64,000 nucleotides of DNA, taken from positions 30,450 through 94,449 of the forward strand of contig CAKUJM010000002.1 in NCBI GenBank assembly GCA_934661755.1. The letters are read 5' to 3'. The number at the start of each line of letters is the position of its first letter. Position 1 is the stretch's first letter. Position numbers and translations under genes: made by a program. This DNA comes from an uncultured Lentisphaeria bacterium. GTDB lineage: Bacteria > Verrucomicrobiota > Lentisphaeria > Oligosphaerales > Oligosphaeraceae. The notes under the pieces are model-generated. The model was not told the origin of the DNA, made no database searches, and saw only the letters and a program-made list of their open reading frames with translations. This document shows positions 1 to 7,279 of this stretch, in pieces.

Positions 1-123
1 GGCCCTTTCCCAGAAGTTGGAATTGCAGCAGTGTCATGCCGGAAAACAGGAAGGTTGGGGCGGCCCGCCGGACTCCTGTGGCCGTGAATCGCCGGAGAGT
101 GCCGGCGGGCGCCTGGCTCCAGT

Positions 124-210
124 GCGCCGTCCCGTAAATCCGCCAGAGGCATCGCCGGCATTTTTCAGCCAGCCGGCGTGCGAAAAATCCCTGATCTTAC
201 GGGACGGCGC
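124..210. repeat. Perfect 14-bp inverted repeat with a 59-nt spacer
   Basis: The arms gcgccgtcccgtaa (124-137) and ttacgggacggcgc (197-210) are exact reverse complements. They lie just beyond the stop of the binding-protein gene on the minus strand, so the transcript could fold there. No T-run follows, so this is not a classical terminator. No gene is visible in 1-217. Confidence 0.7.
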
Positions 211-217
211 GCCAGGG

Positions 218-1027
218 CTACGGTTGCAGGATGAAGTCGATGCCGTCGCCGCCGTCCTTGGTGTTGGCCTTCCATTTGTCAAGGATCTTCTGGCAGGTGC
301 CGTCGGCGACCATTTCCTTGAGCGTGGCCTGGACCTGGTCGCGCAGCTGGGTGTTGCCCAGCTTGAAGCCGATGCCGAACAGCTCGACCGCCAGCGGCTT
401 CCGGAGGATCACGAATTTTCCGGCGGACTTGTCGACGAAGCCCTTGGCGACGGCGCTGTCCAGGCCGATGGCGTCAACCGCCTTGCTTTCCAGCATGATG
501 TATGCGGTGTTGTAGTCCGGGACCTTCTTGTAGTCCTTGAGGGCGAAGGCGGGGTCGGCCTTCTTCTTTTCGGCGATTGCCGACTCGAAGGCAGTGGCGC
601 CGGAGGATCCGTCCTGGACCACCACCGACTTGCCGTTGAGCTGGTCGAATTCCTCGATGCCGCTGTCGGCGCGGACCAGCAGCAACTGGTTGTTTTCGAC
701 ATACGGCTCGCTCCAGGTGTACTGGCTCTTGCGCTCTTCATTCATGGTGAAGCCATTCCAGATGCAGTCGATGCTTCCGGCATTGAGCTCGGCGTCCTTT
801 GCCGCCCAGTCCACCGGCTTCTTCACCAGCTTCCATCCCCGGCGGTTGCAGACCTCCTGGGCCAGATCCAGGTCGAAGCCGGCATATTGGCCATCCTCGC
901 CGGTGAAGCCATAGGGTGGGAAGCTGGCATCGAAGCCCACCGTGAAGGTGTTTTCCTTTCCGCAGCCGCAGACCAGGGCCGCGACCATGCCGGCCACGGC
1001 AACCAGAAACGCTGTTTTCTTGAACAT
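218..1027 (-). CDS. Polar amino acid ABC transporter substrate-binding lipoprotein
   Basis: This 269-residue protein is an extracytoplasmic solute-binding protein of family 3 (SBP_bac_3), which delivers polar amino acids to an ABC permease. The N-terminus is a lipoprotein signal: two Lys, a hydrophobic stretch, then lipobox V-C-G-C with Cys22 as the likely lipidated residue. The mature part opens with the family pattern TVGFDASFPPYGF and continues with GFDLDLAQEV, typical of glutamine/arginine/cystine binders. The start is supported by GGGAG about 10 nt upstream. No permease or ATPase gene lies next to it inside the window; they may lie beyond the left edge or elsewhere. It is divergent from ddl. 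The family call is safe, the ligand is not known. Confidence 0.93.
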   Translation of the reverse strand: MFKKTAFLVAVAGMVAALVCGCGKENTFTVGFDASFPPYGFTGEDGQYAGFDLDLAQEVCNRRGWKLVKKPVDWAAKDAELNAGSIDCIWNGFTMNEERKSQYTWSEPYVENNQLLLVRADSGIEEFDQLNGKSVVVQDGSSGATAFESAIAEKKKADPAFALKDYKKVPDYNTAYIMLESKAVDAIGLDSAVAKGFVDKSAGKFVILRKPLAVELFGIGFKLGNTQLRDQVQATLKEMVADGTCQKILDKWKANTKDGGDGIDFILQP

Positions 1028-1249
1028 GTTGTCTTTTCTCCCGAAATTGGAATTTACAAGTGGATTGCGAAATGACGAACGCGAAAACTTCGCTTAAGAT
1101 AACCCATGAATGCCGCTCTGCCTGAAGCGCCGGTGTGCGCCGCCGCCCCGTCCCGTGGAATCGGATTACATTATTCGGCCATGCAGAGGGTAGTCGGGGA
1201 ACAGAAAATGGTAGTCGTCGATTTCGACAATCAAGGACCAAAATTGCAG
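1028..1249. other. Divergent intergenic region between binding protein and ddl
   Basis: About 220 bp must hold the promoters for both divergent genes. ATG codons in frame with ddl occur at 1106 and 1208, but the intervening residues look unlike a Ddl N-terminus. I see no convincing -35/-10 pair or long hairpin. Confidence 0.4.
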
Positions 1250-2335
1250 ATGATTGACGTTTTGTTGCTATGCGGCGGCCGCTCGACCGAACACGAGATT
1301 TCCCTGGAGTCATGCCTTTCGGTGGCGTCGGCGCTGGATCGCGCGAAATATGCGCCGCATGTGGTGGGAATCACCCGCGAGGGGGTCTGGAAATACTATG
1401 GCGATGCGCCATTTGCCGCCGACATCGGGTCGGCCGGCACCATCCATTTGATCGACGGCGCGCCGGTGTGCTTCCCCGCCCGTGACGGCGACGGTGTGTC
1501 GTTGCATGTGTCCGGGCAGACCCGGACAGTGCCCTTTGCGGTGGCATTCCCGGTGCTGCACGGCGCCTTTGGCGAGGACGGCACCATCCAGGGGCTTTTC
1601 CAGATGCTCGGAGTGCCGTATGTCGGCTGTGACATGACCTCCTCGGCCAACTGCATGGACAAGGCGCTCACCAAGCTGATCCTCGAGGCCGGCGGATTCC
1701 ATACCGCGCCGTCAGTCACCCTGCGCCGTGGCGGCGATTTCCGCATCGACGACATTGTCTCCAGGCTGGGGCTGCCGCTGTTTGTCAAGCCTGCCCGCGC
1801 CGGCTCTTCCATTGGGATCAGCAAGGTGAAGACCGCCCCGATGCTTGCCGCGGCGCTGGAGACCGCCTTCCGCTACGACAGCAAGGTGCTGGTGGAGTCT
1901 GCAATTTGCGGGCGTGAAATCGAATGCGGGGTATTGCAGCGCGGCGACGGCACCCTCTTTGCCGCCTTGCCCGGCGAGGTGGTCCCGCATGCGGAGTTCT
2001 ACGACTATGACGCCAAATACCTCGATGCCGCCGGCGCCAGCGTCTACTCCGAGGCGCGGCTGGATCAGCCGCTCCAGGACGAGGTGCGCGCGATGGCGAT
2101 CGGCGCCTTCCGGGAACTGGGGTGCTCCGGCATGGCGCGGATCGATTTCTTCCTCACCCCCGACGGCAGGCTGATTCTCAACGAGGTCAACACCATCCCC
2201 GGATTCACCAGCATTTCGCTCTATCCGCAGATGATGGCCAATTCCGGCATGCCATATCCGGCATTGCTGGACGAGCTGATCGCCGCCGCACGATACAACT
2301 TCAATGCGCTCAACGCGGTGGAAGTCAGGAAATGA
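1250..2335 (+). CDS. ddl: D-alanine--D-alanine ligase
   Basis: ATP-grasp ligase that joins two D-alanines in the cytoplasm for peptidoglycan precursors. The first residues, MIDVLLLCGGRSTEHEISL, match the N-terminal Ddl domain with its glycine turn and the conserved Glu of EHEISL. The ATP-grasp core shows LFVKPARAGSSIGISKV, and the metal-binding end shows RIDFFLTPDGRLILNEVNT followed by the GFTSISLYP substrate loop. From this ATG the protein is 361 residues, normal for the family; longer in-frame starts add a tail that does not look like Ddl. AAGGA lies 12 nt upstream. The next gene begins in the stop codon (ATGA), so the two are translationally coupled. D-Ala versus D-Lac specificity was not settled. 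Confidence 0.95.
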   Translation: MIDVLLLCGGRSTEHEISLESCLSVASALDRAKYAPHVVGITREGVWKYYGDAPFAADIGSAGTIHLIDGAPVCFPARDGDGVSLHVSGQTRTVPFAVAFPVLHGAFGEDGTIQGLFQMLGVPYVGCDMTSSANCMDKALTKLILEAGGFHTAPSVTLRRGGDFRIDDIVSRLGLPLFVKPARAGSSIGISKVKTAPMLAAALETAFRYDSKVLVESAICGREIECGVLQRGDGTLFAALPGEVVPHAEFYDYDAKYLDAAGASVYSEARLDQPLQDEVRAMAIGAFRELGCSGMARIDFFLTPDGRLILNEVNTIPGFTSISLYPQMMANSGMPYPALLDELIAAARYNFNALNAVEVRK

Positions 2336-3018
2336 GAATGCGCGCATCGGCCATGGCATTCGGGGGCATGCTGGCCATCATTGCGCTGCTGCTGGCATGG
2401 CACGGCATGCCCGGCGCGATGGACGCCTTCGGCGCCGGTTCTCCGGAGCTGGTCATTGGCGTCGGCGGCAGCGGCGACATCCCGGCGGTGGCGTTGATTG
2501 CGCCGGGGCGTCCGCCGGTGGTGGTCCTTCCCGGCGGCGCGATGGACGCCATGCAGTTGCGCAACGCCCTGCAGAACCGCGGCTGCCGCCAGATATCCGC
2601 GCTGTTCATGCCGACCTCCGCGCCGTTTCCCAAAGGCGCGGAGGTGCTGGCGCGGGGATTCGCAATATGCACTCTGGCTGCGGCAATAGACCCGCGGTCG
2701 CGCCAGGACTGGTCGCAGCTGCAGCGGCAGGCATTGTCCGATGGCGTGTCGGTGGCGATGATGCCGCCGCGGCATGACGGCAAAAGCTGGCAGTGCGAGC
2801 TGCCTGATTGCCGCCTTTCATACCGTAAAATGCCGGAGGGGCGTTTTCTTGCGGAATTGCGCCATGGCGATGGCGACGGGATGCTGGCCGTGCTTGAGCT
2901 TCTGCCAAGCGGCGAATTGGCGATAGCCTCCGGCACGGGTGGCAAAATGCGCATTGCCAAGACCAGCCGTGCCCAGGTCGTCGTCATGCCGCTTGACCGG
3001 ACGCCGCCGGAGAAATAG
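2332..3018 (+). CDS. Unknown membrane-anchored or exported protein coupled to ddl
   Basis: A 228-residue protein whose ATG overlaps the ddl stop by four bases. Residues about 5-22 form one hydrophobic segment after two Arg, so it is probably an inner-membrane anchor or uncleaved signal; the rest would be outside. The middle has a faint resemblance to the extracellular beta-lactamase-like tail of ComEC proteins (IGVGGSGDIPAVALIAPG, then VVVLPGGAMDAMQLRNAL), but the metal-binding HxHxDH motif is absent, so I do not assign that function. The overlap with ddl suggests a role near the cell envelope. It converges with the ATPase gene, only 8 bp away. Confidence 0.75.
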   Translation: MRMRASAMAFGGMLAIIALLLAWHGMPGAMDAFGAGSPELVIGVGGSGDIPAVALIAPGRPPVVVLPGGAMDAMQLRNALQNRGCRQISALFMPTSAPFPKGAEVLARGFAICTLAAAIDPRSRQDWSQLQRQALSDGVSVAMMPPRHDGKSWQCELPDCRLSYRKMPEGRFLAELRHGDGDGMLAVLELLPSGELAIASGTGGKMRIAKTSRAQVVVMPLDRTPPEK

Positions 3019-3026
3019 TGCCGTCC

Positions 3027-4046
3027 TCACGGATTGAGGCGGCCGTCATGGCAGCAGACAAAGTGACCCGGGGAAATCTGGCGTCGGGGCGGCAGTTCTT
3101 CGTGGCATTTGGCGGTGGCCAGGCGGCAGCGCGAGGCAAAGGGACAGCCCGGCGGTGGCTTGAGCAGGCTGGGGACGCTGCCGGGGATGGCGGCCAGGTC
3201 AGCGGCGCGCCGATGTAGCGCCGGAATGGAATTCATCAGGCCGCGGGTATAGGGATGGCACGGGTTGGCAAACAGCTCGTCCACCGGTGATTCCTCCATG
3301 ATCCGCGAGGCATACATGACGATCACCCGGGTGCACATCTGCCAGATCACCCCCATGTCATGGGTGATCAGCAACACTGCGCGGCGGCGGCCGCCTTCTT
3401 CTGCGACTTGGCGCAGCAACTCCAATATCTGGGCCTGGATGGTGACATCCAGGGCCGTGGTCGGCTCGTCGGCGATTATCAGTTGCGGTTCCAGCATCAT
3501 CGCCATGGCGATCATCACCCGCTGGCGCATGCCGCCGGAGAGCTCATGGGGGAATGCGTCCAGGCATCGCCGCGGCGCCGCAATGCCGACCCGTTCCAGC
3601 CATGACAGCGCCATTTGCCTTTGGACTTCGCGTCCTTTGCGCTGGTGCAGGGAAACCACCTCGCAAAGCTGATCGCCAATGCGGTGCAATGGCGAAAGCG
3701 CGGTCATCGGCTCCTGGAAAATCATCCCCATCGATTGTCCGCGCAATTGCCGCATCCGGGCGATCGGCGCCGTCAGCAGCTCCTCGCCATTGAAGCGGAT
3801 GCTCCCGGATGAGACCCGCCCCGGCGGGGAGGGCACCAGGCGCGGGATCGACATCGCGGTGACGCTTTTGCCGCAGCCGGATTCGCCGACCAGCCCCAGG
3901 ATCTCGCCGGCATCCAGTCCAAAGCTGACAGAGCTGACGGCATGCACCACCCCCTCGTCGGTGTCGAACTCAACGGTCAGGTTGGCAAGATCCAGCAGCA
4001 CGTGATTATTTTTTGGGGGGGCGCGGGCGCGGGAATGGGCCGTCAT
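3027..4046 (-). CDS. Oligopeptide/dipeptide ABC transporter ATPase, OppD/DppD type
   Basis: Cytoplasmic ATPase of a peptide or nickel importer. Visible motifs are Walker A GESGCGKS (54-61), the ABC signature LSGGMRQR (169-176), Walker B LIIADEPT (189-196) and the switch His in LLITHDMGV. The C-terminal region has the oligopeptide-transporter extension with CPFASRC and a further Cys, a feature of OppD/DppD subunits. Length 339 is usual. The start has a strong Shine-Dalgarno, AAGGAGG, 5 nt before the ATG. No permease, binding protein or OppF partner sits beside it, so it is an orphan here; its partners must be elsewhere. The gene upstream on the same strand is an acyl-CoA ligase. Confidence 0.94.
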   Translation of the reverse strand: MTAHSRARAPPKNNHVLLDLANLTVEFDTDEGVVHAVSSVSFGLDAGEILGLVGESGCGKSVTAMSIPRLVPSPPGRVSSGSIRFNGEELLTAPIARMRQLRGQSMGMIFQEPMTALSPLHRIGDQLCEVVSLHQRKGREVQRQMALSWLERVGIAAPRRCLDAFPHELSGGMRQRVMIAMAMMLEPQLIIADEPTTALDVTIQAQILELLRQVAEEGGRRRAVLLITHDMGVIWQMCTRVIVMYASRIMEESPVDELFANPCHPYTRGLMNSIPALHRRAADLAAIPGSVPSLLKPPPGCPFASRCRLATAKCHEELPPRRQISPGHFVCCHDGRLNP

Positions 4047-4082
4047 CCCCGCCTCCTTGTTTTCTGCCTGTCACCAGGACTT

Positions 4083-4187
4083 GCGAATCATCGGCGATTT
4101 TGCGTCAGAATGAGTGTTCTTCAGGGCGCATACCGGGAGTGCGCGACCGGAAAATGACGAATTCATGGCGCAAAATCGCCTTCAGGT
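4083..4187. repeat. Dispersed palindromic repeat, copy 1 (shortened arms)
   Basis: The left arm ggcgattttgcgtca (4093-4107) pairs with tggcgcaaaatcgcc (4166-4180), 14 of 15 bases. The inner right-arm block gaccggaaaatgacga matches the reverse complement of tcgtcatttttcggtc in other copies. About 10 bp of the usual arm (gtgaagcttggtt part) is missing. It separates the OppD gene from the acyl-CoA ligase gene and reaches the ligase stop codon. Confidence 0.7.
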
Positions 4188-4188
4188 G

Positions 4189-5871
4189 TCAGTGCTTGAG
4201 ATGCCACTGCTCGGCCTGCTGGGCGCGGATTTCCGTACGGCGGATCTTCCCGGAGATGGTCTTGGGCAATTCCGCGACGAATTCGATCACCCGCGGGTAT
4301 TTGTACGGCGCGGTGTTCTCCTTGACAAATTCCTGGATCTCCTTCTTCAGGGCGTCGCCTTGGTCATATCCCCGGGCCAGTACGATGGTCGCCTTGATGA
4401 CCTGGCCGCGAACGGGATCCGGAACGCCGGTGATGGCGCATTCCAGCACCGCCGGATGCTGCATCACCACGCTTTCCACCTCAAATGGCCCCACCCGGTA
4501 TCCGGAGGTCTTGATGACATCGTCGGCGCGGCCGACAAACCACAGGAATCCCTCCTCGTCCTTCCAGGCCATGTCGCCCATGTGATAGTGGCCGTCATGC
4601 CAGCGCGAACGCGTCATTTCCTCGTCGCGGTGATAGCCGATGAACAACCCCGGCGGCGGCTGTGGCGTGGTGCGCAGACACATCTCGCCCTCGTCGCCGA
4701 CTTCCGCGGGGTGGCCATCGCCGTCGAGCAGGTCGATGACATATCCCGGAGAGGGCTTGCCCATCGAGCCGGGCTTGGGCGCGAACCATGGCCAGTTGGC
4801 GGCGGTGACCACGGTCTCGGTCTGCCCGAATGCCTCGCGCAAATGGATGCCGGTCTTCTCGTAGAACCGGGTGTAGACTTCGGGGTTGAGCGGCTCGCCG
4901 GCAGTCACCGCGTAATGGATGCTGGAGAGGTCGTACCGGCTCAGGTCCTCCTTGATCAGGAAGCGGAATACCGTCGGCGGGGCGCAGAAGGTGGTGATGT
5001 GGTAGCGCGCCATCTTCCGCAGCATCTTGTCGGCGTCGAACTTTTCGTAGTCATAGACGAATACGGTTGAGCCGCTCAGCCACTGCCCGTAGAGCTTCCC
5101 CCAGACGGCCTTTCCCCATCCGGTGTCGGCCACAGTGTAGTGGATGCCGCCATCCTCGCAGCACTGCCAGTATTTGGCGGTGATGACATGGGCCAGGGCA
5201 TAGGTGTAGTTGTGCGCCACCATCTTGGGCTGGCCGCTGGTGCCGCTGGTGAAGTAGATCAGCATCGGGTCGGTGTTGGCGTTGCGCTCCTCGCGGGGCG
5301 GGGCGTCGAATTCGGTGGGCTGCTGCACGATCTCGCGCTGGTAGTCCACCCAGCCGTCACGGGGTCCGGAGATGGAGATCTTCACCTTCAGGATGTCGCC
5401 GGTGAGCGCCTGGGCCTTGTCGATCTCGTCCATGAGGGTGTCGGAATGCACCGCCATGACCGCCTTGATGCGGCCCTTCTCGAAGCGGTAGGTGAGGTCA
5501 TGCTCGCGGAGCATGTGGGTTCCGGGAATGGCGCAGGCGAAGAGCTTGTGGCATGCCAGGATGGCCGGCCAGAACTCATGGCGGCTCTTCATCACCAGCA
5601 AGACCGCATCGCCACGGCCGACGCCATGGGCGCGCAGCAGATTTGCCGCCTGGTTGGTGCGTTCCATCAGCTGGCGGAAGGTGATGACGAGGTCGTCGGT
5701 GGAGTCGTCGCACCAGATCAGCGCCGGGCGGTCGGGCTCGTGCCGGGCATACCAGTCCACGACGTCATAGCTGAAATTGAAGTGGTCGGGGATGTTGAGA
5801 TGGAAATTGGCGTAGAAATCTTCGTAGCTGTCGAAATCCACCCGTTCGAGATATTGGCTAAGTACGGACAT
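4189..5871 (-). CDS. AMP-forming acyl-CoA synthetase (acetyl/medium-chain acyl-CoA ligase-like)
   Basis: ANL-superfamily adenylating enzyme, 560 residues, that activates a carboxylic acid with ATP and loads it on CoA in the cytoplasm. The sequence shows the P-loop YFTSGTSGQPKMVAHN, the A8 hinge GRADDVIKTSGYRVGPFEVE and the C-terminal lysine motif KTISGKIRRTEIR. The overall pattern resembles the acetyl-CoA/medium-chain (MACS) group. An XRE-cupin regulator is encoded directly upstream in the same direction with an 87-bp gap, a pairing that suggests local control by a small-molecule signal. The chain length of the substrate cannot be read from the sequence. Its 3' end abuts a copy of the dispersed palindrome. 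Confidence 0.92.
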   Translation of the reverse strand: MSVLSQYLERVDFDSYEDFYANFHLNIPDHFNFSYDVVDWYARHEPDRPALIWCDDSTDDLVITFRQLMERTNQAANLLRAHGVGRGDAVLLVMKSRHEFWPAILACHKLFACAIPGTHMLREHDLTYRFEKGRIKAVMAVHSDTLMDEIDKAQALTGDILKVKISISGPRDGWVDYQREIVQQPTEFDAPPREERNANTDPMLIYFTSGTSGQPKMVAHNYTYALAHVITAKYWQCCEDGGIHYTVADTGWGKAVWGKLYGQWLSGSTVFVYDYEKFDADKMLRKMARYHITTFCAPPTVFRFLIKEDLSRYDLSSIHYAVTAGEPLNPEVYTRFYEKTGIHLREAFGQTETVVTAANWPWFAPKPGSMGKPSPGYVIDLLDGDGHPAEVGDEGEMCLRTTPQPPPGLFIGYHRDEEMTRSRWHDGHYHMGDMAWKDEEGFLWFVGRADDVIKTSGYRVGPFEVESVVMQHPAVLECAITGVPDPVRGQVIKATIVLARGYDQGDALKKEIQEFVKENTAPYKYPRVIEFVAELPKTISGKIRRTEIRAQQAEQWHLKH

Positions 5872-5958
5872 ATTTCAAAAAACAAAGCATGGTTGAGGGA
5901 CGCAATCGGGAATGCACATACCCCTGATAGTGAGCCGGCACGGGGTGGGGGAGCCGAC

Positions 5959-6525
5959 TCACATGATAATCGCGATGAATTTTGCGGGGGAATTGCCCAA
6001 TGCGGCCATGCCATGCGGATGGCTCGAGTCAAAAAAGATGGTGTCGCCGGGATTGAGGATGATCTCGTTGCCGCAGATGACCACCTTAAGGCAGCCCTCC
6101 AGGATGTAATCCATCTCCTGGCCGGGGTGGGTGTTGAGCGACACCGCGGCATCCTCGCCCTTGGCCGGGCAGGTGACCAGAAACGGCTCGCCGTGCTTGC
6201 CGGTGAAGTTGGCCGCCAGCGCCTGGTATTGATACTGCTTGCGGCGCTCGACCGTCACGCCCTTGCCGGCACGGGTCACCGTGAAGGTGTTCATGCGCGA
6301 TTCCTTTCCGGTGAGCAGAAGCGCCAGATCGACATTGAACAGCTGCGCGATCTGGTTGAGCTTGCTGGCGGAAATGTCCTCGCTGCCGCTCTCCAACACC
6401 TGGTAGCGCTCAGGAGTGACCGACAACGCCTGCGCCATTTGATCGACGCTCATTTCCTTCAGTTCCCGCAATTCGCGGATGCGGTCGGCGATCTCCTGGT
6501 TGATCTGGTTGATATCGTTTTTCAT
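5959..6525 (-). CDS. XRE-family transcriptional regulator with C-terminal cupin domain
   Basis: A 188-residue regulator with a helix-turn-helix of the Cro/XRE type (about residues 10-65, with IRELRELKEMSVDQMAQALS) and a cupin_2 beta-barrel (about 105-180, with HPGQEMDYILEG and LNPGDTIFFDSSHPHG). The cupin His residues could bind a metal or small ligand that tunes DNA binding. The start was placed at the ATG giving MKNDINQINQ; a longer frame exists but adds a low-quality tail. No good Shine-Dalgarno is seen. It sits upstream of the acyl-CoA ligase in the same direction and probably controls it and itself. The family is clear, the effector is not known. Confidence 0.9.
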   Translation of the reverse strand: MKNDINQINQEIADRIRELRELKEMSVDQMAQALSVTPERYQVLESGSEDISASKLNQIAQLFNVDLALLLTGKESRMNTFTVTRAGKGVTVERRKQYQYQALAANFTGKHGEPFLVTCPAKGEDAAVSLNTHPGQEMDYILEGCLKVVICGNEIILNPGDTIFFDSSHPHGMAALGNSPAKFIAIIM

Positions 6526-6648
6526 TTTCTGGAATCCGCTATGGGAGGGGGATGTTTTGGCTGCCGGCGGACACAAAAGAAAACCGGCCGTGAATGCCCG
6601 CGATCCGGACAGCACGCATAACATAACGCAGACAAAAAAGACTGTGCC

Positions 6649-6772
6649 TTAATCCGTGAAGTTGGTTCTTTTCCGCCGTGATTTTCGTCATTTTTCGGTC
6701 ACCCCCCCCCCCGGTGTGTGACCGAAAAAATGCTCATTTTGACGCAAAAGAGCCAGCTTCACCGACCCAGGT
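6649..6772. repeat. Dispersed palindromic repeat, copy 2 (full length)
   Basis: Left arm aatccgtgaagttggttctt..cgtcatttttcggtcac (6651-6701) and right arm gtgaccgaaaaaatgctca..agccagcttcaccgaccc (6718-6769) are imperfect reverse complements over about 50 bp. The loop holds a run of 11 C (6702-6712). It lies between the promoter side of the XRE-cupin gene and the stop of the lipoprotein gene. Confidence 0.85.
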
Positions 6773-7210
6773 TTAGTTGATGGCGCCACCGTCCGGGATG
6801 GTCTGGAGGGTTTCCCGCCCGTCGTCATGCAGCGCCTTGACGTTGACATGCCGGCCATCGAGGCTGAAGAATATCACCATCCGCACCGGGCATTTGGTGC
6901 GGCGGCAATCCAGCTCGGCATAGCCGCGGCGCCTCAATCCCCGGGATACAGTCTCCAGCTCCTGCGGCGTCAGGCCGAATTTGACCAGGTCGTCTTTGAC
7001 GCCCAGCAGCCGCAGCAACTCGTCAAGCTGGGACTCTCCGGCCGCTACCGGCTTCAGCAATGACAGCATTTCGGCGTGGATGGCGCTGGGATACATGTAC
7101 GCCACCGGACGTTCCGGCGGCAAATGGGCGTTTGACAGGCATCCGCAGAGCATTGCGCATGCCAGCGCCGGCAGAAGACGGCAAATGGCTTCCCTTGGAG
7201 ATGGATTCAT
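6773..7210 (-). CDS. Small unknown lipoprotein
   Basis: A 145-residue protein with a lipoprotein signal: Arg residues, a short hydrophobic run and lipobox L-C-G-C with Cys24. The mature part has no recognised domain. A region rich in Leu and charged residues (about 45-90) looks helical, and a CRRTKCP pair of cysteines follows. It starts just downstream of guaA in the same direction, about 70 bp from its stop, and ends within the edge of a palindromic repeat. No Shine-Dalgarno is seen. Function unknown. Confidence 0.7.
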   Translation of the reverse strand: MNPSPREAICRLLPALACAMLCGCLSNAHLPPERPVAYMYPSAIHAEMLSLLKPVAAGESQLDELLRLLGVKDDLVKFGLTPQELETVSRGLRRRGYAELDCRRTKCPVRMVIFFSLDGRHVNVKALHDDGRETLQTIPDGGAIN

Positions 7211-7279
7211 GGCATGAAACCGATGGACGGCGGGACGGGGGCGGCTGCTCCCCCATCCCGCCCAGCTTCCAGTGGCTGG

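Noticed and set aside
17..1075. 352-residue open frame on the plus strand
   Set aside because: It lies opposite the amino-acid-binding lipoprotein gene, which has clear family motifs. Long antisense frames are common in this GC-rich window, for example 5140-6621, 22388-24097 and 44260-46245.
2332..3018. ComEC-like metallo-beta-lactamase domain
   Set aside because: The faint similarity lacks the metal-binding HxHxDH motif and could be chance.
3027..4046. OppD as partner of the binding protein at 218-1027
   Set aside because: The binding protein belongs to the amino-acid family 3, while this ATPase is of the peptide-transporter type. They are separated by ddl and face different units.
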